DNA of 64,000 nt from Streptomyces sp. GESEQ-35. Lineage in GTDB: Bacteria; Actinomycetota; Actinomycetes; Streptomycetales; Streptomycetaceae. The position numbers and the translations under genes are program-made. The stretch spans positions 1 through 64,000 of the forward strand of contig NZ_JAFFSX010000022.1 in the NCBI RefSeq assembly GCF_017948485.1, given 5' to 3'. Positions 8,577 through 16,228 of this stretch are shown piece by piece (within the stretch, counting starts at the first letter, position 1; every line of letters begins with the position of its first letter). The notes beneath the pieces are model-generated. The model did no database searches, was not told the DNA's origin, and worked only from the letters and a program-made list of their open reading frames with translations.

Positions 8577-9695
8577 ATGAGCTTCACGAATATGCCACCT
8601 TTCATACCGGGCCTTGAACTCTCGCGCCGCTTCTACACAGATGCCGTACGCCCTCTCCTTGAGGAAGCCGCCCCCGGAATCCCGCACTCCGCCGCCCGTC
8701 TCGGCAGCGGTTCCGAGGTTCTCGGCTACGACACCCCTCGCTCGACCGACCACGAATGGGGCCCACGTCTGCAACTCTTCCTCCGCCGCCGGGACGTCTC
8801 CCGGCACGGCGGCCGTATCAGACATCTCCTCGCCGAACACCTCCCGAAGACGTTCGAGGGCTACCCGACCCACTTCGCCCCCACCGGCGACGGTGACATC
8901 CGCGTCATGCAGGCCACCGACGGACCGGTCCACCACCGCATCGAAGTCACCCATAGCGCCGCCTGGTTCACCGACGTCCTCGGCTTCGACCCGGCTCAGG
9001 GCGTCACCCCGGCGGACTGGCTGGCCACCCCCACCCAACTCCTCGCCGAGGTCACCGCCGGCGCCGTGTTCCACGACGGCCTCCACGAACTCGGCCCCTT
9101 ACGCCACACCCTCCGCTGGTACCCGCGCGACGTCTGGCTCCACGTCCTGGCCTGCCAGTGGCAGCGCATCTCCCAGGAAGAGGCCTTCGTCGGCCGCTGC
9201 GGCGAAGTCGGCGACGAACTCGGCTCCGCCGTCGTCACCGCCCGCCTCGTCCGCGACCTGATGCGGCTGTGCCTCCTCATGGACCGCCGCTACCCGCCGT
9301 ACGGCAAATGGCTCGGCAGCGCGTTCGCCCGCACCCACGCGGCCCCCCGCCTCACCCCCGTCCTCACCGCCGCCCTCGCGGCCGCGGACTGGCACACCCG
9401 CGAACGCCATCTCGCGCACGCCTACGAGATAGCCGGCGGCATCCACAACCAGCTCGACCTGACCCCCCGCGTCGACCCGGCCACCCGCCCCTACCACTCC
9501 AGACCGTTCAGCGTTCTGCACGCCGAACGCTTTGCCGAGGCCCTGACCCGCCGCATCACCGATCCCGCGATCCGTGAACTGCCGACGGTCGGGGCGGTGG
9601 ACCAGATTGTGGACAGTACGGAGGTCCTGGTGCGGCCGGAGCTGACGCGGGCGGTGAGTGACGTGATGCGGAAGCAGCGGGCGGAGCTGCTCTGA
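8577..9695 (+). CDS. DUF4037 nucleotidyltransferase-like protein
   Basis: A 372-residue soluble protein. Residues 12-60 contain the nucleotidyltransferase-like pattern RLGSGSEVLGYDTPRSTDHEWG followed by LQLFLRRRD, resembling the GS-x(n)-DxE core of the pol-beta superfamily. The rest matches the DUF4037 layout, with conserved WLATPTQLLAEVTAGAVFHDG, WYPRDVWLHVLACQW and LMDRRYPPYGKWLGSAF. Family members are usually annotated as hypothetical or as antibiotic-nucleotidyltransferase relatives; no substrate is established. ATG 8577 is chosen for AAGGG eight bases upstream; an in-frame ATG at 8550 is less well placed. It stands alone, convergent with the VWA gene. Confidence 0.8.
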   Translation: MSFTNMPPFIPGLELSRRFYTDAVRPLLEEAAPGIPHSAARLGSGSEVLGYDTPRSTDHEWGPRLQLFLRRRDVSRHGGRIRHLLAEHLPKTFEGYPTHFAPTGDGDIRVMQATDGPVHHRIEVTHSAAWFTDVLGFDPAQGVTPADWLATPTQLLAEVTAGAVFHDGLHELGPLRHTLRWYPRDVWLHVLACQWQRISQEEAFVGRCGEVGDELGSAVVTARLVRDLMRLCLLMDRRYPPYGKWLGSAFARTHAAPRLTPVLTAALAAADWHTRERHLAHAYEIAGGIHNQLDLTPRVDPATRPYHSRPFSVLHAERFAEALTRRITDPAIRELPTVGAVDQIVDSTEVLVRPELTRAVSDVMRKQRAELL

Positions 9696-9759
9696 CCGGG
9701 GCTTCTCGGGGGTCTCTCGCTGCCCTCGGAGGAGTATCGGAACCGGACTGCCGGCCGGG

Positions 9760-11373
9760 TCAGATCACGCGGAACAGGTCGGCGGCGGCGTGGACGTCCG
9801 TGAGATCCTCGACGGAACGGAGGTTGTCGCACAGGGCGTCCAGCACCGAGTCGGCTTCGGCGACGCGTGGGGCTCCGACGGCGACGCCGAAGACCCGGAA
9901 GCCCAGCAGGTGTTTGACGTCGTTCCAGCCGCGCATCCATTCCTCGGTGACGCCGCAGTCGTCGTCGGTGATCATCACGATGTCGCCGCGCGTGCGGGCG
10001 GCGTCGTTGAACTCCTCCGCCAGCAGTTCGCCTGCCGCTGTCAGCGGCCTCTGGTAGCTGGTGCCGCCGCCGAGGAAGGTCTCCGCGAAGTCGAGGACCT
10101 GGGCGATGTCGGCGGGCCGGCCGGCCGGGAAGCGGAAGACCTGGAGCTTGTCGGCGGCGGAGAACAGAATGCCGACGAAGTCACGCCCCGCGTGGCGGGC
10201 CTGATCCAGCAGCGCCAGGGCGCACGCCTTGGCCCACGCCTCCCGGGTGACTCCGCCGGGCCCCGCCTCGTACATGGAGTGCGAGGTGTCCACGCACGCG
10301 ATGATCGCGCCCTGGCCGGTGGACTGCTCCCCCTGGCTGTCGTAGAGCATCAGCTCCCCGGCGGCGTAGCGCGCGGCGAACACCGCACGCAGCTCGGGCA
10401 GACCGAGGTTGGCCAGCTCGGAGGGGATGAGACGGGACAGGTCATCGCCGAGAGTGACGCCGACCAGCTCACCGGTCGCGTTCTCCACCTTGCGGGCGCG
10501 CTCGCCGCTCGCCATCTGCCGGAAACGGCCGATCAGTTCGGCCCACTGTGCGAGACGGCCGGTGCGCAGCCGCTCGGCGAGCCGGGCGCGCTGATCGAAC
10601 GGCATCCGCTCCAGCTCGCCGGCACCGACGCCCCACGCCCGCATCAGCGCGGCCTCCTCCCGCACGGCCTCGGCGGCCTTCGCCGCCGCGTTCCGCGCCG
10701 CGGCACCGATACCCGGAGCCGCCGCCGTCCCGAGGGCTTGCGCGGCCTCCCGCGCGGCGGCTTCGGCGGACTCCGCGGCCTCGATCGCCTGTTGTACGGC
10801 GTCGGCGGCAGGCGTCGGCACCGTGCCGTCCTCATCGGCCCCGTCGGCAGCCCGCCCGAGCGCCACGCTCACGGCGGTCGCCGCGTCTACGGCGGCCTGC
10901 CGGGCCTTCTTCGCCCGCTCGGCCCCTTCCTGGTCATCCCGGGAGCGCTCCAGCATCCGGCGCAGCGCGGCGGCCTGGGCGAGCACGGCCATGGCGGCGG
11001 CGTAGGGATCGCCGGCCGTCTCCCGGCGCAGTTCGGCGAACTCCACCGACTCCACCAGCGAGGTGATGACCTGGTGGTTGACCAGCCGGGAGAGGTCCAT
11101 CTCCGCACGCTCGCGCAACCGCGGGCTGACCTTGTAGGCGGCAACGAACGCGTCGGTCAGCAGGTCGGTGGTGGTGTGGTCGTAGCGGTTGTTGAGCTCC
11201 TCCGCCAGGTCACGCAGTCCGGCCGACTGCTCGTAGGTGTCGCGCCAGGTGATCCGGTCGAACCGGTCCGCGACGACGGCTGCGGTGTGCCGCTGGGGGG
11301 TGGCGGCGGACAGGCTCAGCCACTTACCGGCTCGGCTCGCCAGTTCGTCGAGCTTGCGCGGTGTCTCGCCCAT
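9760..11373 (-). CDS. VWA-domain protein, ViaA-like partner of a MoxR ATPase
   Basis: A 537-residue protein with an Ala/Glu-rich helical N-terminal two thirds and a C-terminal von Willebrand A domain. The MIDAS motif is intact (IIACVDTSHSMYEAG, DxSxS near residue 365), with the downstream Thr/Asp positions GGGTSYQRPL and MITDDDCG. In E. coli the ViaA VWA protein works with the RavA ATPase in metal- and respiratory-chain-related chaperone functions. The same gene order (ATPase first, VWA second, 79 bases apart) is found here. The middle contains long alanine-rich helices (AAADAVQQAIEAAESAEAAAREAA), likely coiled coil. The gap before it carries short GGTCCTGATCC-like repeats. Role in Streptomyces is not established. 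Confidence 0.87.
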   Translation of the reverse strand: MGETPRKLDELASRAGKWLSLSAATPQRHTAAVVADRFDRITWRDTYEQSAGLRDLAEELNNRYDHTTTDLLTDAFVAAYKVSPRLRERAEMDLSRLVNHQVITSLVESVEFAELRRETAGDPYAAAMAVLAQAAALRRMLERSRDDQEGAERAKKARQAAVDAATAVSVALGRAADGADEDGTVPTPAADAVQQAIEAAESAEAAAREAAQALGTAAAPGIGAAARNAAAKAAEAVREEAALMRAWGVGAGELERMPFDQRARLAERLRTGRLAQWAELIGRFRQMASGERARKVENATGELVGVTLGDDLSRLIPSELANLGLPELRAVFAARYAAGELMLYDSQGEQSTGQGAIIACVDTSHSMYEAGPGGVTREAWAKACALALLDQARHAGRDFVGILFSAADKLQVFRFPAGRPADIAQVLDFAETFLGGGTSYQRPLTAAGELLAEEFNDAARTRGDIVMITDDDCGVTEEWMRGWNDVKHLLGFRVFGVAVGAPRVAEADSVLDALCDNLRSVEDLTDVHAAADLFRVI

Positions 11374-11452
11374 GGTGCTGATCCCTTGTCTCTATGCCCT
11401 GGTCCTGATCCCGTGGTCTTGCTCCCCTGCTTCCCTCGTCCTGATCCGGTGT

Positions 11453-12670
11453 TCAGGGTTGGGCCTGCACCATGCTCGCGTCCATGCCGAGGGCCTCGGT
11501 GAGAACGCGGGCGCGGACGGCGCGTTGGCGGCCGGTGACCCGGTCGATGGCGGCGGTGGAGCGGCCGCCGCCCGCCGCCTCCGCGCGCAGCTGCTCCAGC
11601 CGCTTCCCCGCCATGGCGAGCTGGTTGTGGGCCTTCTTGATGACCCACTCGCTGAGCGCCTCGCGGGACTGCCCGGCCATGGCGTCGAGTTGGGCCTCCA
11701 GCTCATCGATGGCGTCGGCCAGGTCGAGCGCTTCCTTGGCATCGGGGTTGACCAGTTGCAGCACCTCGCGCTCGACGGTCGGGCGCTCGGCGGGCGAGTC
11801 CCACAGCACGTGAGTCAGCACCGACAGGTCGGTCTCGGCGACCGCCGGGCGGCTGTCGAGGTACGCGGACGCCTGGAGCAGACCCACCGCCTGCCGCCAG
11901 CGGCGATCGGAGGCGACGAGTTCCTTGCGGCGCAGGGCGGCCCGCAGCGTGCACACCGCGTCCACGATCACGTCGGGAACGTCGACGGCCGGAACGCCTT
12001 CGGTCACGGCGTGCTGCAACGCGGCCAGCTCGACCGTGGTCCGTGTCGGTGCCTCCGGGCGGCTGACGGCGGAACGGACCAGCGCGGCGAAGTTCGAGGG
12101 GTCCTCCAGGTACCCGACCTCGATCCGCACCAGCAGCCGGTCGTAGATCGCGGCCGAATCCTCTGCGCTGGGCAGTTCGTTGCTCGCCGTGATCGCCCCG
12201 ATCAGGGGGCAACGGATCGGCTCGCCGCCGCTCTCGGGGTGGTAGATCCGCTCGTTGAGGTAGCCCAACGTCTCGTTCAGCGCCGCCGTGGAGCACTTGA
12301 AAATCTCGTCGATGAACGCGATATGGGCGGTCGTGGCGCGGCCGTCGTAGACCTGGCGGTACTCACCCCGGGCCAGCGCGGCGACGTCTATGGGGCCGAA
12401 CATCCTCGTAGGCGCGGTGAACTTCGACAGGAGGATCTCCCAGTAGGCCGCCCCCTCGAACCGGCCCGTGAGTTCCCGGGCCAACTCGGACTTCGCCGTC
12501 CCGGGCGGGCCGAGCACCAACGAGTGCTGCCCGGCCAGCAGCGTCACCACCAGCGTCCGCACCACGTCGGCCCGCTCGTAGAAACGGTCCGACAGCTCGT
12601 CGCTGATCGTCCGGAGCCGGTCGGCCGTGTCCTGCGTGTCCTGCGTGTCCTGCGTTTCCGTTTCGCCCAT
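11453..12670 (-). CDS. MoxR-family AAA+ ATPase, RavA-like
   Basis: A 405-residue AAA+ ATPase. Walker A is LVLGPPGTAKSELAREL, Walker B is IAFIDEIFK, followed by the RavA/MoxR stretch CSTAALNETLGYLNER and a sensor-1 region ITASNELPS. The MFGPIDVAALARG segment is a strong RavA-subfamily mark. MoxR ATPases act as chaperones that load or remodel partners presented by a VWA protein; the downstream VWA gene (9760-11373) is the evident partner in one operon. The N-terminus contains QDTQDTQDT, from a nine-base triplicate repeat. Start ATG 12670 has GGAG about twelve bases upstream. Between 12671 and 12775 there is only the presumed promoter. Confidence 0.9.
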   Translation of the reverse strand: MGETETQDTQDTQDTADRLRTISDELSDRFYERADVVRTLVVTLLAGQHSLVLGPPGTAKSELARELTGRFEGAAYWEILLSKFTAPTRMFGPIDVAALARGEYRQVYDGRATTAHIAFIDEIFKCSTAALNETLGYLNERIYHPESGGEPIRCPLIGAITASNELPSAEDSAAIYDRLLVRIEVGYLEDPSNFAALVRSAVSRPEAPTRTTVELAALQHAVTEGVPAVDVPDVIVDAVCTLRAALRRKELVASDRRWRQAVGLLQASAYLDSRPAVAETDLSVLTHVLWDSPAERPTVEREVLQLVNPDAKEALDLADAIDELEAQLDAMAGQSREALSEWVIKKAHNQLAMAGKRLEQLRAEAAGGGRSTAAIDRVTGRQRAVRARVLTEALGMDASMVQAQP

Positions 12671-12775
12671 CTACGACTTCAACTCCTTGCCCGTGACGCC
12701 CGGTTGGGGTGATGAGACGGGCGCTCCCCTCCGAAGCTACGACGAATAGACACGTCGCTGGGGGTGATAGCGGTT

Positions 12776-12948
12776 TCACCAGCCGCCGTCCGCGCCGTCG
12801 TCGGGCACCCAGCGCAGCACGTCGCCCGGCACCCCGCGTTCGACCACCTTGCCTGGGTGAGGATCCAACGGGCCCGATCTCCACCTGCGTAGCGCCCATC
12901 GAGGTCGCAGGCCAGGTGCCACAGCTCGTCGCCATGGCGGCGCAGCAG
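12776..12948 (-). pseudogene. Frameshifted coding remnant
   Basis: Directly after the TAG stop of the DUF5753 gene, the same frame continues with protein-like sequence (RHGDELWHLACDLDGRYAGG, then RARWILTQ). After a one-base loss near 12860 the neighbouring frame continues as KVVERGVPGDVLRWVPDDG to a TGA at 12776. Third positions are G/C-rich in both pieces, and total length is two bases over a codon multiple, as one deletion would give. There is no usable start codon. I do not recognise the family. It is best read as a decayed small gene at the island edge. Confidence 0.45.
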
Positions 12949-13554
12949 CTATTTGTTGCTCCAGAACGCCAGGGCCTCGGTGATCAGATCCTTGGCGGCG
13001 TCGCCGTACCTCGCGGCGTTGCTGAAGGCGGCGAAGGCCTTGTCGTGGAGGGCGAGTTCGTCCGGATCGGTGATGTCCACGCCGGAGGAGACGAGTTCGT
13101 AGTGGACGCTGTCGCCGCCGCGCATGTTGAAGCCGGGCATGGGGATCACGCTCACTTCGGCGGTGGCGGCGAGGATACCGAGGGTGAGTGAGGGCAGGTC
13201 GATATCCCGGAGGAGGCGTTCCATCTGCCCGCGCATCACCTCTGGCCCTCCGACGTTCGTGTAGAGGGCCTGCTCACCGAGGATCACGTCATATTGGTGC
13301 TCACCGTCGTATAAAACCTGCTGCCGCTCCATCCGCTTGGCCACCCCAGCCGGTACGTCGTCCGGCACACCGAGGAAGTCCACAACCCGACGGAGGATGA
13401 CGGTCGCGTAGGCCTCGGTCTGGAGGGTGCCCCAGATCATGTCGGGCACGTACCCCTTGCCGTGCCGGGTCTGTTGGTACCAGCGGATCACCTCGTCCTG
13501 GATGTCTTCAGTGCCGGTGGACAACCGCTGCTGCCAGGGGATGAAGCTCGTCAT
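12949..13554 (-). CDS. DUF5753 (Scr1-type) regulator-like protein lacking its HTH
   Basis: A 201-residue protein that aligns with the C-terminal effector domain of Scr1/DUF5753 antitoxin-like regulators. It has PDMIWGTLQTEAYATVILRR, a KRMERQQVLYDGEH segment, ILGEQALYTNVGGPEVMRGQ and a final ALHDKAFAAF...LITEAL helix. Normal members carry an N-terminal XRE helix-turn-helix of about 80 residues. Here the protein begins exactly where that domain would end (MTSFIPWQQRLSTG), with a good GAGGA site seven bases before ATG 13554 and only 84 bases to the next gene. It is therefore an intact but HTH-less derivative rather than a random fragment. It forms a same-strand set with the 155-residue and DUF397 genes. 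Confidence 0.8.
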   Translation of the reverse strand: MTSFIPWQQRLSTGTEDIQDEVIRWYQQTRHGKGYVPDMIWGTLQTEAYATVILRRVVDFLGVPDDVPAGVAKRMERQQVLYDGEHQYDVILGEQALYTNVGGPEVMRGQMERLLRDIDLPSLTLGILAATAEVSVIPMPGFNMRGGDSVHYELVSSGVDITDPDELALHDKAFAAFSNAARYGDAAKDLITEALAFWSNK

Positions 13555-13638
13555 TACGTTCGTCCTCTTGTCGTCCGGTCGTCGGCAGAGTGATCCGACC
13601 GGTCATCAACATGTCGTGGCTCACTCAGCGTGCCGCGA

Positions 13639-14106
13639 TTACCGGACAGGACACGACAGTTCAGGCTTCGAGCGATTCGGAGAGCACGTCACCATCGTGA
13701 GCGACAAATACGAGGGGCGCTCGAGGTAGAAACCGAGTGAAACGTCGGCTCCCGAATCCAGCCTCTCAGCAGCGGAGTTGACCATCGAGATCAGGCGGGC
13801 AACGTCGCGGTCCGTCTCGGAGACGAACCGGGGCGCGTATTCGGCCAAGCGCTCGCCCAGCCAGGCCGCCGCTTCCTTGGGCTCGTTCCACGTGCCACGA
13901 ACCAAAGAGCGCGGTTTGACGAGCCAGTACGCCGTCTCCAGCGGGGGAAGATCTGCGGTCGGGAACCCCGCCTCCACCTCGCGATAGCGCTGGATCAGCT
14001 CCGGCCTGCCTTCCGCCGGGGGTGGTTCAGGGTGCGGTGGACGCCGCAGGGCTTCGTCGTCGAAGCGTTCTTTCGGGCCCGCCCATAGATATCCGTGATG
14101 GTGCAC
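13639..14106 (-). CDS. Hypothetical protein between DUF397 and DUF5753 genes
   Basis: A 155-residue soluble protein starting at ATG 14106 (MHHHGYLWAG). It has a Pro/Arg-rich N-terminus, a central LETAYWLVKPRSLVRGTW, a helical EPKEAAAWLGERLAEYAPRF and a C-terminal beta-like end, SLGFYLERPSYLSLTMV, followed by TCSPNRSKPELSCPVR with two Cys. No domain is recognised. Proteins with this TCSPN...CPxR ending recur beside DUF397/DUF5753 genes in streptomycetes, as far as I recall, so a role in the same regulatory module is likely but unproven. It is 84 bases from the downstream DUF5753 gene and 90 from the upstream DUF397 gene. Confidence 0.6.
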   Translation of the reverse strand: MHHHGYLWAGPKERFDDEALRRPPHPEPPPAEGRPELIQRYREVEAGFPTADLPPLETAYWLVKPRSLVRGTWNEPKEAAAWLGERLAEYAPRFVSETDRDVARLISMVNSAAERLDSGADVSLGFYLERPSYLSLTMVTCSPNRSKPELSCPVR

Positions 14107-14196
14107 CAGTCGTCCCCATCTGGCGTCGAAGATCGAGGGGAAACCGGTCCCGATTCCGTCCGGGAAGCGGGACCGGTTGGGGGAGTGAAGGGACGG

Positions 14197-14421
14197 TCAG
14201 ACAGACAGTCCGAACCTCGCGGGGTCGATGCCGGCCGAGTCCAGCTCCTCCGTGGTGAACCGGAGCGGCTCCGCGTCCGGCCGCTTGCTGTCGCCCAAGG
14301 CCCAGGCGTTGTCGCCGATACGGGCCAGGGTCACGCAGCCCTCCGTACAGGGGCCTCCGCACGCCTTCGTGAAGGAGGCGTCGGTGATATCGATTCCGTA
14401 GAGGTTGGTTTCGTTCGGCAT
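14197..14421 (-). CDS. DUF397-family small protein
   Basis: A protein of 74 residues. The second half, ARIGDNAWALGDSKRPDAEP with LRFTTEELDSAG, matches the DUF397 pattern of a conserved D-S-K-x-P-D followed by a L-x-F-T-x-x-E strand/helix. The usual N-terminal W-x-K-S-S-x-S...C-V-E-V motif is replaced by a cysteine-rich ACGGPCTEGCVTL. DUF397 proteins act with XRE/DUF5753 regulators in developmental and toxin-antitoxin-like pairs. Here the partner encoded 640 bases downstream lacks the HTH, so the usual pairing is altered. The clustered Cys residues could bind a metal; that is inference. Confidence 0.7.
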   Translation of the reverse strand: MPNETNLYGIDITDASFTKACGGPCTEGCVTLARIGDNAWALGDSKRPDAEPLRFTTEELDSAGIDPARFGLSV

Positions 14422-14550
14422 TTGCTGTGCCTTTCTGTTTGGCTGTTGCGGGTGGGGGGTGCCGTCGCCGCCCTGGGGCGGGACTTCTAGTACTGCTTCA
14501 CACTTGGCGGTGAAGACGGCCCTATGCAGCGGGAGGCAATAGCAGGGCGA

Positions 14551-14748
14551 TCAAGTCGATGAGTGCTGGGTGAGCTTCAGACCGTTGGCTTTGGTCAGCT
14601 TCCGCGTAGCGCGGGGCCTGCACACGTCTTCGGCGTTGCGGTGGCTGGAGGTCGTGTACGGCGGCCCAGATGCTCTGTCATGGATGTGGCTGTCGTATGG
14701 CATGCCGGGCTGGATGACGACTTGGCAGCGGAAACAGATCACGTCCAT
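14551..14748 (-). CDS. Small Cys-containing hypothetical protein
   Basis: A protein of 65 residues beginning MDVICFRCQVVIQPGMPYDS. The CxxC near the N-terminus and a later Cys with flanking His (HIHD, SSHRN) suggest a small zinc-ribbon-like fold, a pattern shared by many short streptomycete proteins with MxVICFxC starts. ATG 14748 is chosen over an upstream in-frame ATG because it overlaps the preceding gene by ten bases, the usual coupled arrangement, and begins exactly at the conserved motif. Function unknown. Confidence 0.6.
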   Translation of the reverse strand: MDVICFRCQVVIQPGMPYDSHIHDRASGPPYTTSSHRNAEDVCRPRATRKLTKANGLKLTQHSST

Positions 14749-15254
14749 CGGACGGCCACCCATGCCTGGCGCAGTTGCCGCCCTCGGGCGCACGTTTCAC
14801 TGTTGTGAGCGCAGCCGTGACACCCGTTGTAGTGGGCAACGAGCGACCTGTACGCCTCGTCGGACGTTTGTCGGCTGACGACCGCTGTCGCGCGGGCCAA
14901 CGCGTCATGCAGCTTCTCGGGGTCCGTCAGGACGCTGCTATCGCTGGGCGGGATTCGCCAGCGAGGTCCGGTCGTGCACTGTGGTCCCGGCACAACCACG
15001 TGGGCCGTATCGCCGAGGACCCTGATGCGTGTCGTCTCCGGCATCTCCCAGCCGGAGGCTCTTCCTGCCGGCACCAGCCAGTAGAAGATGTCGGCCCACG
15101 GATCTTCGATGACGGCCCCCGTCGTATCGCGGAGTTGGCCGAGTACTTCAAGCGCGACCGCTCGGGGCACCTTCACGGCATCCCACCACTTGCCCGCAGG
15201 GAGAAGCGAGACTGAGCGACCGGAGGGCATCCAGCCCGGGGAGACGGTGTTCAT
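14739..15254 (-). CDS. Hypothetical protein (171 aa), first gene of a two-gene operon
   Basis: A soluble protein starting MNTVSPGWMPSGRSVSLLPA. Conserved-looking blocks are GKWWDAVKVPRAVALEVL, IEDPWADIFYWLVPAG, HVVVPGPQ and RWRIPPSDSSVLTDPEKL, then a Cys/His-containing tail (GCHGCAHNSETCARG). I recognise this as a recurrent streptomycete hypothetical family found next to XRE regulators, without known function. An extension upstream of this ATG would run into the divergent XRE promoter and is not credible. It is divergently transcribed from the XRE gene at 15357, sharing about 100 bases of regulatory DNA rich in short palindromes. Confidence 0.65.
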   Translation of the reverse strand: MNTVSPGWMPSGRSVSLLPAGKWWDAVKVPRAVALEVLGQLRDTTGAVIEDPWADIFYWLVPAGRASGWEMPETTRIRVLGDTAHVVVPGPQCTTGPRWRIPPSDSSVLTDPEKLHDALARATAVVSRQTSDEAYRSLVAHYNGCHGCAHNSETCARGRQLRQAWVAVRWT

Positions 15255-15295
15255 GCAGTCACCATCGGGTGACGGGTGGTGTTGATTCGATACCC

Positions 15296-15346
15296 ACCCG
15301 GTAATCTCACCGTGAGATACATATCCATCTCGTCTGTGGATACCGG
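15296..15346. promoter_or_regulatory. Nested inverted repeats in a divergent promoter
   Basis: Between the 171-aa gene (minus) and the XRE gene (plus). An outer pair CCCGGTA (15296-15302) and TACCGGG (15340-15346) encloses an inner perfect repeat ATCTCA-CCG-TGAGAT (15304-15318). The ATG of the XRE gene follows 10 bases later. The placement suggests operator sites for the XRE regulator itself, controlling both directions; which repeat is the true site is not known. Confidence 0.55.
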
Positions 15347-15356
15347 GGGTTGAGCC

Positions 15357-16208
15357 ATGACTGCTGTGCTCGGGCCGATCGAACTGCCGGACTGGGCATG
15401 GGAACGTGCCGAGGTCCGGCAGGCCCTGCGCGCACGGGACATGGGCGCCGTATTTCGGTTCACTCAGCAGTACGCAGGTGCCAGTCAATCCCGCATCGCC
15501 GCGGCCGCCGGAATGACGCAGGCCCGGGTGAACGAGATCATCAATTGCCGCAGAGAAGTGTCCCGGCTCGACGTCTACGAGCGCATCGCGGATGGCCTTC
15601 GTATGCCCGACGATGCGCGACACCTGCTGGGCCTTGCGGCGAGCAGAGAGAAGCGCTCCGGGGGAGCAGCGTTCGATCTCGCGGCCTTTCCTGAAGTGGT
15701 CAGGGTCTACGCTGCACAGAACTCGGCTGCCGAAGAGATCCAACAGCAAGCGCGTGAAGCCCAGGAATTGGACATCCTGGCCGTGCGCGGTCTCGGTCTG
15801 ATCGGCTTGAACGACAGCCTCCTGCGCGCTTGGCTGCCGCGCGAGGAAGGCGGCAAAGGGCTCCGTGTGCGGGTGCTGCTCCTTGACCCGGACAGTGATG
15901 CCCTGACCCAACGTGCCGCCGAGATTGGAGAGTCGGCCGATGCCCTCGCCAGCGGTGTGAGGCTGGCCGAGGCGCGGCTGCGGGAACTTGCCGACTCGTG
16001 CGACATCAGCGCGTGGCGTTACCGCATGCTGCCCACCTGGCGGCTCATCCGCACGGACTCCACCATGTTCGTCAGTGCCTTCGACGCTGGGTGGGAAGGA
16101 CACGAATCGGCCACGTACAAGGTCATGGAGACTCCACACGGACCCTTCTTCCGAGGGTTCCGCAGGATGTTCGAGGCGATCATCGATGGCGCGCAGCGCA
16201 CGATCTAG
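15357..16208 (+). CDS. XRE-family regulator with C-terminal sensor-like domain
   Basis: A 283-residue protein. Residues 40-85 form a helix-turn-helix (ASQSRIAAAAGMTQARVNEI, then NCRREVSRLDVYERIADGLRMP). The C-terminal 150 residues (LRVRVLLLDPDSDALTQRA through YRMLPTWRLIRTDSTMFVSA and FRRMFEAI) match the domain I recall as DUF5919, a phospholipase-D-like fold without the catalytic HKD, seen in streptomycete XRE proteins. It is followed after 20 bases by a CYTH-domain gene on the same strand. The divergent promoter to the left carries nested palindromes. Likely a local repressor or sensor; the ligand is unknown. Confidence 0.8.
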   Translation: MTAVLGPIELPDWAWERAEVRQALRARDMGAVFRFTQQYAGASQSRIAAAAGMTQARVNEIINCRREVSRLDVYERIADGLRMPDDARHLLGLAASREKRSGGAAFDLAAFPEVVRVYAAQNSAAEEIQQQAREAQELDILAVRGLGLIGLNDSLLRAWLPREEGGKGLRVRVLLLDPDSDALTQRAAEIGESADALASGVRLAEARLRELADSCDISAWRYRMLPTWRLIRTDSTMFVSAFDAGWEGHESATYKVMETPHGPFFRGFRRMFEAIIDGAQRTI

Positions 16209-16228
16209 ACCAGGAGAGAGGGGAACGA

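Noticed and set aside
14197..14421. Cys-rich DUF397-like protein as a RiPP precursor
   Set aside because: The second half matches DUF397 (GDSKRPDAEPLRFT) and no modification enzyme is nearby.
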